A program made the position numbers and the translations under genes. From NCBI GenBank assembly GCA_937890485.1, contig CALBXN010000021.1, positions 1 to 26,256 of the forward strand: a DNA stretch of 26,256 bases. Direction: 5' to 3'. This document shows, piece by piece, positions 1 to 7,797 of this stretch. The notes under the pieces are model-generated. The model had not been told where the DNA came from. It saw only the letters and a list, made by a program, of their open reading frames with translations, and did no database searches. This DNA comes from an uncultured Treponema sp. (GTDB lineage: Bacteria; Spirochaetota; Spirochaetia; Treponematales; Treponemataceae). Every line of letters begins with the position of its first letter. Position 1 is the stretch's first letter.

Positions 1-1170
1 AACGGCTGCAATAATAAAAACTGCAATACGGCTAATATTTAAAACTTCTTTTGTTGTTGCATCTTTTTTGATTAAGCCTTTGAAAATATCTTGGCTAAAT
101 GCAGATGAAGCAACTAAAAGTTGTGAGTCCGCTGTACTCATAGCAGCAGCTAAAATTGCACACAAGAAAATTCCACCGATAAATGGAGGGAACATTTTTT
201 GAATTGTTGCACTAAATACAGTTTCAGCAGCGTTTGGAGATAAAATGTTTGGCAAATATACAGTTCCTAAAGAGCCAACAATTAAAGTTCCAATAAAAGC
301 AATAACAACCCAAATAGTTGCAATTCTTCTTGACAATGCTACTTCTTTATTAGAACGAATTCCCATAAAGCGAATCAAAATATGTGGCATACCAAAATAT
401 CCTAATCCCCAAGCCAAAGCAGAGATAATTGGTACAATTCCATAATTTTGATTTGCAATGAATTTTTGTTGCATTGCGTCTCCAAATTCACCAGAAATTG
501 CTCTTTGACTAAAGGCGGCAACACTTTCTATAGCATTTGATGGTCCACCAAGAACTACAACCATAACAATTGCAGCAACAATACAAGCAATAAACATCAA
601 TGAACCTTGAATAAAGTCAGTTGCACAAACAGCTAAATATCCACCCATAATTGTGTAAAGTAAAATTACAGCTACACCAATTATCAAACCAGTGTGATAT
701 GATAAACCGAAAACGCTGTTAAATAATTTTGCACAAGCAACAAATCCACTGGCTGTGTAAATAGTGAAAAATATAATAATGAAAATTACAGAAACAGTTG
801 AAAGTACTCTGGATTTATCCTTAAATCTGTTAGTTAAAAATTCAGGAATTGTAATTGAGTCCCCAAAAGCAATAGTACATTTTCTTAAGGGTTTTGCTAC
901 GATTAACCAATTCAAATATGTTCCAATTACCAAACCTAATGCTGTCCAAAACGCTTCTTTCATTCCACCAAGATATGCAAGTCCTGGCAATCCCATCAAA
1001 AGCCAACCAGACATATCTGAGGCTTCTGCACTTAAAGCAGTCATCCAAGGTCCAACTTTTCTACCACCTAAGAAAAAGTCGCTGGATGAATTGTTCTTTT
1101 TAGCATACATAACCCCAATCATAATCATGAAACCAAGATAGATTACAAAGGCTAAAATATGCGAAATCAT
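1..1170 (-). CDS. putP: Sodium/proline symporter (SSS family), 3' part cut off by window edge
   Basis: Na+-coupled solute uptake across the inner membrane, most likely proline. Translating the minus strand gives 390 residues open to the window edge; about 110 residues of a usual ~500-aa PutP are missing. PutP hallmarks are present: FLGGRKVGPWMTALSAEASD near residue 33, then MSGWLLMGLPG, a GGYLAV..TDFIQG block, a SRRIATIW block, and near the end ILAAAMSTADSQLLVASSAF, where the Ser-Thr pair corresponds to Na+-site residues of the family. Many hydrophobic helices are visible. The start is unsure: ATG at 1170 has no clear ribosome site, while an in-frame GTG at 1182 has AGGA about 12 nt upstream. 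It has its own promoter just upstream. The SSS family is certain; proline as substrate is inferred from the close PutP likeness. Confidence 0.9.
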   Translation of the reverse strand, partial: MISHILAFVIYLGFMIMIGVMYAKKNNSSSDFFLGGRKVGPWMTALSAEASDMSGWLLMGLPGLAYLGGMKEAFWTALGLVIGTYLNWLIVAKPLRKCTIAFGDSITIPEFLTNRFKDKSRVLSTVSVIFIIIFFTIYTASGFVACAKLFNSVFGLSYHTGLIIGVAVILLYTIMGGYLAVCATDFIQGSLMFIACIVAAIVMVVVLGGPSNAIESVAAFSQRAISGEFGDAMQQKFIANQNYGIVPIISALAWGLGYFGMPHILIRFMGIRSNKEVALSRRIATIWVVIAFIGTLIVGSLGTVYLPNILSPNAAETVFSATIQKMFPPFIGGIFLCAILAAAMSTADSQLLVASSAFSQDIFKGLIKKDATTKEVLNISRIAVFIIAAV

Positions 1171-1220
1171 TGTAGAATCCACTTTTATCTACCATCCTAT
1201 AAAAAAATTACTTTACTTAG

Positions 1221-1249
1221 ATTATATCAGTGATAAAATATACAGTCAA
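1221..1249 (-). promoter_or_regulatory. Sigma70-type promoter of putP
   Basis: On the minus strand, TTGACT (1249-1244), a 17-bp spacer, then a perfect TATAAT (1226-1221). Transcription would start near 1214, giving a leader of about 40 nt before the symporter start. It is the strongest promoter match in the window and also marks where the upstream export operon should end. Confidence 0.85.
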
Positions 1250-1271
1250 CATAAGATTTTAACTGAAAAAT

Positions 1272-2678
1272 TTAGTAAAACGACAAGACAAAATTGCAAT
1301 AATCTAAATATTTTTTTGCAAAATTAAGATATAACTCTTTAACATAAAACCTAGCATTTAATAAATCATATTTATTTAATAATTCATTTTTATACATCGA
1401 TTCATAAGAAGATAAAAGTTCATTTTCTTGTATATACACTTTTTTAACATTTTGTAATTGTGCAAAATAATATTCTTTTTGTTCTATTCGTCTTTCAATT
1501 TCTTCTATTTTTCTTTTTGATAGCATGGATATATTATATTGGTATTTTTGTTTTTCAAGTTCAAACTTAGTTTTATTTATATAAACATCATCATATTCCA
1601 TTAGATGCACTTTAAAAGACAAAGACAAATTTAATACACAAGAATCAATAGTTCCCCAATAACTTATAAAATTCTCAATACCAGAAGAATTGTTTTTACT
1701 ATTATAATTTTGTTTACTAATTGGAACTGTAGAAATCGTAAAATTCAAATTTGGGAAAAACTGTGTAAAATTTTTTATTGTATTTATCCATTGATTTTGT
1801 AATTGATAATATTCGTAGTCGAAAGATAAAAAAATATTCAAAGAATTATTTTCTAATGATTCACAAAATAAAATCCAATCATCAAGATTGAAACAAATCT
1901 TTGAAACATCACAACCTTCATTTTCAAGATTCATTTTTACTTGTTGAAATTCTAATAAATGATTGTTGTACAAATTATTATTTTCAAAATATTCACTTTT
2001 AATCTTTATCAATTCAGAAAATGAAATTTGACCTTGCTTAAACATTTTTTCATAATCATTTAACAATTCAAGCAACATATTATTTTTTTCATAATAAAAT
2101 TTTACAAATTCAGAACAATACAAATAATATCCAATTTTATTTATCAAAAAATTTAATATTTGTAGTTTATTAATTTTTGAAAAAGATTTTATATAATTAT
2201 TAAAAATTGTGCTTTCATTTTTGTCTAAAAAAATTAAAGAATCTGTAAAACCAAATAAATAATTTAACAAAGGAATAGATATTTGCAATTTACCTAAATA
2301 ATCAAATTGATAAAACATATTTTTATTTTCTAAAATTCCTGAAAACTGTAATAGATTTGCATCGATATTTATACCCAAAGGAATTTTTTGATACAAATTC
2401 AAAGTTCCTGAATAATTAAAATTATGAATAAATTCTGGAAGATTAAGAGGATTATATTTATATCCAACATCAGAATTAAGTGTAAAATTTGGCATCCATT
2501 TATTCTGATAAATTTTATATTCTTCAAAAAAAATTTTTTCAGAATAAATTAAATTTTGATAATCATTTAGATTTTCCATTTGTGAATTTAAATATTCTTT
2601 TATTAAAATATTTTTTTCAGAAAAAACATTTACAAAATTATTTACTAAGAATAATAGTAATAACAAGTTCTTTTTCAT
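1272..2678 (-). CDS. TolC-like outer-membrane efflux protein of a type I secretion system
   Basis: Probable outer-membrane channel completing the export line with the adjacent HlyD adaptor and PCAT exporter. 468 aa. A Sec signal peptide (KK, then a Leu-rich core, ending near VFS at residues 19-21) is followed by long helical, Asn/Lys/Glu-rich stretches: residues ~25-65, then a coiled-coil-like region at ~165-240 and another at ~370-450. These separate beta-like segments, the two-fold layout of outer membrane efflux proteins. Length is normal for the family (420-500). The ATG overlaps the HlyD stop by 4 nt (ATGA), so translation is coupled. No short sequence motif defines this family, so the call rests on architecture plus context. 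No terminator hairpin is seen between its stop and the putP promoter. Confidence 0.75.
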   Translation of the reverse strand: MKKNLLLLLFLVNNFVNVFSEKNILIKEYLNSQMENLNDYQNLIYSEKIFFEEYKIYQNKWMPNFTLNSDVGYKYNPLNLPEFIHNFNYSGTLNLYQKIPLGINIDANLLQFSGILENKNMFYQFDYLGKLQISIPLLNYLFGFTDSLIFLDKNESTIFNNYIKSFSKINKLQILNFLINKIGYYLYCSEFVKFYYEKNNMLLELLNDYEKMFKQGQISFSELIKIKSEYFENNNLYNNHLLEFQQVKMNLENEGCDVSKICFNLDDWILFCESLENNSLNIFLSFDYEYYQLQNQWINTIKNFTQFFPNLNFTISTVPISKQNYNSKNNSSGIENFISYWGTIDSCVLNLSLSFKVHLMEYDDVYINKTKFELEKQKYQYNISMLSKRKIEEIERRIEQKEYYFAQLQNVKKVYIQENELLSSYESMYKNELLNKYDLLNARFYVKELYLNFAKKYLDYCNFVLSFY

Positions 2679-3823
2679 AAATTAAAATCCAACTTTGATA
2701 ATAAAAATTTTATTATTGATTTTTTTTCAATAACAATTCTTGCATCAATGTCTAAACCAGAACGCAATTCATAAACATTACCGTTTTTATCAATCAATTC
2801 AGCATCATCAAACTGACAATCAATTTTATAAAAATTATTATTAGACAAATTTGTTGTATCTGATTCCAAATTTTCAATTTTTCCTGTTAATCCTTTAAAT
2901 TCATAAAATGGATATGCAGGAAATCTCAACTTTACATTTAATCCTTCTTTAATTTTTGGAACATCAATGGAATTTAAATACAACTGAGCTTTAAACGAAT
3001 TTTTTAATGAAGGTACAATTTTTAAAACATCTTGTGCAGAAAAAATAAAATCTCCTACATTATAATTTTGTAATTCTTGTACAACTCCATCAATAGGTGC
3101 ATACACATTTGTTTTTTCAATTTCTAATTTTAAATTATTAATTGAATTATTTATATCCAAACATAAATTTTCATATTCTTTTACATTTTGTATTATTTGT
3201 GTCTTGTAATTTAATTCATATTCATCTAAATTTAATTTTAAATATTCTAAATTATTCTTCTTATCTCTTAAACTGTTTTTAGTAATTATTCTTTCTGGTT
3301 TTGTTTTTTCATCATTATATGTATTTTCTGCAATTTCAATTTCTTTTTTTATTTTATTTACTTTTGTTAAATACGAATTATATCGCAAACAAAGTTCTTC
3401 ATTATAATTATCAAAAACGTATATTTTATTATTTAATAAATTTAAAATATCTTTATTTATTTTTAATTCTTTTTGATATTTTTTCTCTAATTCTTTTTCT
3501 GAATTTAATTTCAACACTAAATTGCTATCATCGATTTTAAACAACAAATCATTTTTTTTGACAATCTTTCCTGAAAAATAATTTATATTTAAAATTTTTC
3601 CAGATACAACATTTTTTATTGTAGAAATATTTGTCTGAGTTTTTACAACACCTTGAACTTTTACAACTTCATCAATTTCAATAAAAAACAAAGAAAAAAT
3701 AATTAATAAATTTAAAATGAAAACTGAATAAATTATCACTTCACCATAATTTGTTTTTTCATGTAAAAACACTTCAGGAAGTAAAGATAAATATTTTTCA
3801 TTATGCAATATTACTTTCTTCAA
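2675..3823 (-). CDS. HlyD-family periplasmic adaptor (membrane fusion protein)
   Basis: Bridges the inner-membrane exporter to the TolC-like channel. From the start chosen here it is 382 aa: a cytoplasmic N-terminus, one membrane helix at about residues 29-49, a first half lipoyl/barrel region (~55-95, with VVSGKILNINYFSGKIVKKN), a long Lys/Glu/Asn coiled coil (~100-235), the second half lipoyl (VYAPIDGVVQELQNYNVGD) and a beta-barrel C-terminus. I choose TTG at 3823 because AGGAGG (minus strand, 3837-3831) lies 8 nt upstream; the longer ATG start at 3877 would place the site inside the gene. Its first 23 nt overlap the end of the PCAT gene, and its stop overlaps the TolC-like start, so the three are translationally coupled. 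Confidence 0.88.
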   Translation of the reverse strand: MKKVILHNEKYLSLLPEVFLHEKTNYGEVIIYSVFILNLLIIFSLFFIEIDEVVKVQGVVKTQTNISTIKNVVSGKILNINYFSGKIVKKNDLLFKIDDSNLVLKLNSEKELEKKYQKELKINKDILNLLNNKIYVFDNYNEELCLRYNSYLTKVNKIKKEIEIAENTYNDEKTKPERIITKNSLRDKKNNLEYLKLNLDEYELNYKTQIIQNVKEYENLCLDINNSINNLKLEIEKTNVYAPIDGVVQELQNYNVGDFIFSAQDVLKIVPSLKNSFKAQLYLNSIDVPKIKEGLNVKLRFPAYPFYEFKGLTGKIENLESDTTNLSNNNFYKIDCQFDDAELIDKNGNVYELRSGLDIDARIVIEKKSIIKFLLSKLDFNL

Positions 3824-5978
3824 TAAATTTTCCTCCTGAATTATTTTGAATATTCCACATATTTTTATAAACACCATTTAAAGCAAGTAACTCTAAATGA
3901 GTACCACTTTCAACTATTTTACCTTTATCAAAAACAAAAATTTTATCACAATTTACTATTGTAGAAAGTCTATGTGCAACAATAATCGTAGTTACATCTT
4001 TTAAATCAAAAAACACTGTATTCATTATTTCTTGTTCAGAAAAACTATCTAAACTTGCAGTTGCTTCATCTAAAATCAAAAGACTAGGATTTTTTATCAA
4101 AACACGTGCCAATGAAATTCTTTGTCGCTCTCCACCTGATAAAGTTGTGCCGTGTTCACCTACATAAGTAAAAAACTTTTTAGGCAAACGTTGTATAAAA
4201 TCATAACATTTTGTCTTTTTGGAGATATTAATAACATCATTTAATAAAGCTGCTTTATTTCCTAGCGTTATATTTTCTGCAATTGTTCCACTAAAAAGCA
4301 TCACCTCTTGTGGAACATATCCAATTTGCTTACGATATGAAATAGTATCAATTTCAGATAATGAAAAATCATTTATTAAAATTTCACCAGACTGAAAATC
4401 ATAAAATTTCATTAACAATTTTATCATTGTAGTTTTCCCTGAACCAGAATAACCAACAAATGCAACTTTTTCACCAGGATTAATTTCTAATGAAACATTA
4501 TCTAAAATTTTACTTCTTCCCGAATAACTAAAACTAATATTTTGTATTTTTATTGGCTTTGAAATTTCTTCAACATTTATCAATTTCTGACTTTCAGAAA
4601 ATTCTTCATCAACATCTAACACTTCACAAAATCTTTCAGATGAAACTAAACTTTCTTGTAATGTGTGTTGTAAATTTAACATTCGAGAAAATGGCCCTAA
4701 AAAATATCTAGACAAAGTTACAAAAGAAATTAACTGTCCAAGAGATAATTCATTATTTATAATTGCTAAACTCCCAATCCAATAAATTGCAAGAGTTCCA
4801 AATTGGGATAAACCTTGTTGAATTGAATTTTGAAAATTTGATAGGAATCCTAAACTTAAACCTTTCTTTACTGATTCAACAATTTTAGTTTCTATTTTTT
4901 CAAATATTTCTTTTTCAACAGACAAAGATTTTATTGCTGTAATGTTATTTATACTTTCAACTATTTGAGAATGTTTTTCTGCTTCAATCCTTGCTTTTCC
5001 CTTTAATCGCTTTTTATATGGTTTAATAAAAATCCAAGATACTATAGCTGAAATAATAACTGGAATCATTGCAACTAAAACTAACTTTGAACCACAAGCA
5101 AACATAAAAATTCCACCAAAGAAAAACATAAACACATCAATTATCACCGTAATAAAAGTTGATGAAAGAAGATGACGGATTGTAGATGCATCATTCAATC
5201 GTGACAAAATTTCTCCAGTTTTTCGTGATGTAAAAAAGTCTAAAGGTAATTTTAAAATATGAGTCAAAAACTCTTTCGTCATTACAATATCAATCTTATT
5301 ACTCATAAACATAATAATTTGATTTCTACAAAAACTAATTAATGCTTGAATTAAAATTACTAAAACATATCCCAATGATAAAATTGTTAGAGTCGATTTT
5401 AATTCACTATACAAAACTTCATCAATCAGAAATCGAAAATAAAATGATGTAACAACACCAAGGATTGCTAAAATAATTCCTGCTAGAAAACATTGGAATA
5501 TTATTTTTTTATGAGGTTTTAACAAAAATAAAAACCTAGAAATTACCGAATCTGAATTTTGAACTTTTTCAAATTTTTCTTCAGGAATAATTAGAAAGAA
5601 AATCCCAGTCCAAATTTTTTCTAATTCTGTTAAAGTAATTTTTTTAAATCCTTCATCAGGATCTGCCAATAATAATTTATTTCCAGATTTATATAACACA
5701 GCATAATGATCTAATAAATCTTTTTTCAAATGCAGAATTATTGGATATGTAATTTCTTCTGATAATGTTTTTGTGTTTGATATTCCACCTTTGCAAACGA
5801 AACCTAATTTATTTGCAGCAGTTACAATACCAAACCCAGATGTTCCCATTTTGTCAGTTCCAGCTAACCGACGAATCCTTGCAATAGAAATATTTTTCCC
5901 ATAATATTTTGCAATGGATGAAATACAAGCTGCAGCACAATCTGTTTCATCATGCTGCATTACTAATTTTTCTTTCAA
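3801..5978 (-). CDS. Peptidase-containing ABC transporter (PCAT, C39 bacteriocin-type exporter)
   Basis: Cleaves double-glycine leaders on the cytoplasmic side and exports the cargo. 725 aa in three parts. First, a C39 peptidase at residues ~1-135 with Gln8, catalytic Cys14 (in DETDCAAAC), His91 (DHYAVLY) and Asp106 (ADPDEG), so it looks active. Second, a six-helix membrane domain at ~155-440. Third, an ATPase with Walker A GYSGSGKTT (509-517), Q-loop Gln557, LSGGE (613-617), Walker B LLILDE (633-638) and switch His669. All key residues are present. Start is TTG with AAGG 8 nt upstream; the ATG at codon 7 has no ribosome site. The 261-aa protein encoded two genes upstream has a matching leader and is the likely cargo. 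Length is typical (700-750). Confidence 0.96.
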   Translation of the reverse strand: MKEKLVMQHDETDCAAACISSIAKYYGKNISIARIRRLAGTDKMGTSGFGIVTAANKLGFVCKGGISNTKTLSEEITYPIILHLKKDLLDHYAVLYKSGNKLLLADPDEGFKKITLTELEKIWTGIFFLIIPEEKFEKVQNSDSVISRFLFLLKPHKKIIFQCFLAGIILAILGVVTSFYFRFLIDEVLYSELKSTLTILSLGYVLVILIQALISFCRNQIIMFMSNKIDIVMTKEFLTHILKLPLDFFTSRKTGEILSRLNDASTIRHLLSSTFITVIIDVFMFFFGGIFMFACGSKLVLVAMIPVIISAIVSWIFIKPYKKRLKGKARIEAEKHSQIVESINNITAIKSLSVEKEIFEKIETKIVESVKKGLSLGFLSNFQNSIQQGLSQFGTLAIYWIGSLAIINNELSLGQLISFVTLSRYFLGPFSRMLNLQHTLQESLVSSERFCEVLDVDEEFSESQKLINVEEISKPIKIQNISFSYSGRSKILDNVSLEINPGEKVAFVGYSGSGKTTMIKLLMKFYDFQSGEILINDFSLSEIDTISYRKQIGYVPQEVMLFSGTIAENITLGNKAALLNDVINISKKTKCYDFIQRLPKKFFTYVGEHGTTLSGGERQRISLARVLIKNPSLLILDEATASLDSFSEQEIMNTVFFDLKDVTTIIVAHRLSTIVNCDKIFVFDKGKIVESGTHLELLALNGVYKNMWNIQNNSGGKFIEESNIA

Positions 5979-6005
5979 ATAAATACCTTTTTAAAAATTC
6001 TGAAA

Positions 6006-6040
6006 ATTACACTTTTGTTTTTTAATTTTGTAAGTGTAAT
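6006..6040 (-). other. Intergenic hairpin upstream of the PCAT gene
   Basis: A perfect 9-bp inverted repeat (ATTACACTT / AAGTGTAAT) with a 17-nt A/T-rich loop sits in the 86-nt gap between the secreted 243-aa gene and the exporter. On the transcribed strand it is followed by only a short T run (TTTT, then CAG), so it would be a leaky terminator or an mRNA-end/processing element rather than a full stop. Function is inferred. Confidence 0.45.
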
Positions 6041-6064
6041 CACAACATACTAAAATATGTACTT

Positions 6065-6796
6065 TTACTTAACAGTATCAATAAACATTTTAAATGCATT
6101 TTGTAAATTCTGTAAATTTGAAGAAAAGATTTTATTTTCTGAAATATAATCTTTGCAAAAATCAATCCAACCATTATTTGTTCTGTTTTCAAATTTCCAT
6201 TTTATATTTTTTTCTTCAGCACGAAAATATTCTGGATTCTTTTTTACAAAATCATCATCTATTTCAGAAACAATATTTATACTATAAATTTTTTCATTTT
6301 TTAAAATCGCAAAAGAATATGAAAGATAATTACTAAATAACATTCCATCAGCTGTATTATAAAGAGCACTTTCAATGTACATATCATTTTTATTTTCTAA
6401 TTTATAACTTTCTTCAAAAGTAGACATTGAAGAATAATCTAATAATAAAAATTGTTCTCCTTGTTCAAAAAAATCAATTAATACCTGTTTTGTAATATTT
6501 TCTCCTTTTTCTATTTTTTTATAAATTTTCCTATTTAAAAGATAGCCAGGCATTTTTACCAATTCTTCAATAGTAGAACTTGAAACTGAAAAATATTCCT
6601 TTACAGTATCTTTATTTTGATTTGTTCTTTCAACAAAACAACTTGGTAGTGTAAATTCAATTTCTTCAAATTTATATGTTGTAGAATTTGAATTTTGTTT
6701 TACAACTGTAGCTTTGTTTTGTGCATAAATATTTGTTGTAACAAATACTGCTACAACAACCATCATTAAAAATGTTAATAAAAATTTTTGTTTCAT
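6065..6796 (-). CDS. Secreted protein of unknown function between cargo and exporter genes
   Basis: I do not recognise this 243-aa protein. It has a clear Sec signal peptide (KQK, a hydrophobic core to about residue 21, likely cleavage after NIYA at 25), no lipobox and no later membrane helix, so it should be periplasmic or released. The mature part starts with a polar linker (Asn/Ser/Thr), then a mixed alpha/beta domain opening with YKFEEIEFTLPSCF. It has two Cys (in LPSCF and DFCKDY) that could form a disulphide. Start is supported by AGGAG 8 nt upstream of ATG. It lies between the leader-bearing cargo gene and the exporter, and the gap on each side contains a hairpin. An immunity protein against a toxic cargo, or a periplasmic chaperone/accessory factor, are both reasonable but unproven. 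Confidence 0.7.
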   Translation of the reverse strand: MKQKFLLTFLMMVVVAVFVTTNIYAQNKATVVKQNSNSTTYKFEEIEFTLPSCFVERTNQNKDTVKEYFSVSSSTIEELVKMPGYLLNRKIYKKIEKGENITKQVLIDFFEQGEQFLLLDYSSMSTFEESYKLENKNDMYIESALYNTADGMLFSNYLSYSFAILKNEKIYSINIVSEIDDDFVKKNPEYFRAEEKNIKWKFENRTNNGWIDFCKDYISENKIFSSNLQNLQNAFKMFIDTVK

Positions 6797-6820
6797 TTTT
6801 TAGTCTCCTATGATTTTTAA

Positions 6821-6849
6821 AGATACTAGAAAATAAATTTCTAGTATCT
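6821..6849 (-). terminator. Perfect 12-bp hairpin after the cargo gene (possible partial terminator)
   Basis: AGATACTAGAAA, a 5-nt loop and the exact complement form a 12-bp stem between the stop of the leader-bearing gene and the ribosome site of the next gene. On the minus strand it is followed by TTAAAAATC, a weak T tract. It probably attenuates transcription or protects the upstream mRNA end, which would favour cargo over exporter. This is inference from position and structure. Confidence 0.6.
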
Positions 6850-6883
6850 AATATAAATTTAAAACTTTTTATTGAATTTTATA

Positions 6884-7669
6884 CTATTCAACAAAATCCA
6901 AACCTCTAACAGGTCTATTTTCTTGAAGTTCTGTCGAATCTAACTCACAAGTTTCACCTGTCCAAGGATCAAAATATTGTCCAGGTTCTGTAGAATTTAC
7001 AAAATGATCTACATTAGAATCATCATTCGTATCCTGAGCATAAATCACATGATCAGCATCTTCAGATTCATTGTACACAAATTCTCCATCTTCCCCTGTT
7101 GTTTCCCACATTTCACCTGCAGCACCTTCCCAATCGTTAACAAAAGCATCAGTCTCATCAATATATCCTGAGTCTACTGCAGCAGACATTGCTTCTTCAG
7201 CTTGTTCTTTTGAAAGTTGTTCACCTGTTTGTTCTGTATATTCTTCCGATATTTCGTTTAATAAAGATGTTGCTGCGCAAGCATTATCTCCGAATAATTT
7301 TCCAAATTTATCAACAAATTCACGTTGCAAAAAAGTATTTGGAGCAACTTTTTTCTTATCATCTTCATCACCAGGTAAGCTATTATCAGGTACAAACGAA
7401 GTTCCACTGTAATCTCCAGAATTTCTCGGCATATCACGATAGGGATCATGTGGTCTAGTTACTTCCCCAGAACTATTTTTACCATCTTTGTTTGCAATCC
7501 AAACATCCCAACTTGATTGGTCACCTGAACCAGTTGTTACTTTTCCGTAACTTCCTGTTCCTCCTGAATTTTTTCCGTAGCCTCCTCCACTACTACTACC
7601 ATAACCACCATTGATTGATAGCAATTCATCAATGTCCAACTCTCTAAAGTTTTCAATAAAGCATTTCAT
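6884..7669 (-). CDS. Double-glycine-leader secreted protein with papain/C39-like cysteine peptidase domain
   Basis: Likely cargo of the neighbouring PCAT/HlyD/TolC exporter. 261 aa. Residues 1-22 are a textbook double-glycine leader: Leu at -12, Glu at -8, Leu at -7, Ile at -4 and Gly-Gly at -2/-1. The mature 239 residues start with a Gly/Ser/Tyr-rich linker (23-50), then an acidic Asn/Ser/Pro-rich stretch (to ~108), then a compact domain. In it DNACAATSLLN places Cys131 at the start of a helix, VDHFVN gives His222 and FDPWTG gives Asp234, the Cys-His-Asp order of papain-like C39-type peptidases. Just before His222, DTNDDSNVD (213-221) resembles a Ca2+-binding loop. The mature part is very acidic. 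ATG has GGAG 8 nt upstream. Far larger than ordinary bacteriocins; no RTX repeats and no Cys-rich core. The peptidase assignment rests on motif order and spacing only. Confidence 0.75.
   Translation of the reverse strand: MKCFIENFRELDIDELLSINGGYGSSSGGGYGKNSGGTGSYGKVTTGSGDQSSWDVWIANKDGKNSSGEVTRPHDPYRDMPRNSGDYSGTSFVPDNSLPGDEDDKKKVAPNTFLQREFVDKFGKLFGDNACAATSLLNEISEEYTEQTGEQLSKEQAEEAMSAAVDSGYIDETDAFVNDWEGAAGEMWETTGEDGEFVYNESEDADHVIYAQDTNDDSNVDHFVNSTEPGQYFDPWTGETCELDSTELQENRPVRGLDFVE
7604..7669 (-). other. Region encoding the 22-residue double-glycine leader
   Basis: Codons 1-22 end in LLSINGG. All consensus positions for PCAT recognition (-12 Leu, -8 Glu, -7 Leu, -4 Ile, -2/-1 Gly) are met, and a PCAT with an intact Cys-His-Asp triad is in the same gene cluster. 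Cleavage is expected between Gly22 and Tyr23. Confidence 0.85.
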
Positions 7670-7797
7670 TTATTTACTCCAACAAATGTACAAATTACTT
7701 TTTGATAGAAACCCAATAATTTTTAATAAAACTTATTAATAATTATTTTTGCTCTTTTTCTTCTTCAATAATTTTATTTACCATTTTTTTATCATTA

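Noticed and set aside
6884..7669. Leader-bearing protein as an RTX toxin or a lanthipeptide precursor
   Set aside because: No GGxGxDxUx nonapeptide repeats, no Cys/Ser-rich short core, and no lanthionine synthetase gene nearby; the C-terminal half looks like a folded enzyme domain.
7716..7747. A/T-only imperfect inverted repeat between glycosyltransferase and cargo genes as a terminator
   Set aside because: The stem contains almost no G-C pairs and is followed by GGG rather than a T run on the transcribed strand; in such A/T-rich DNA it may be chance.
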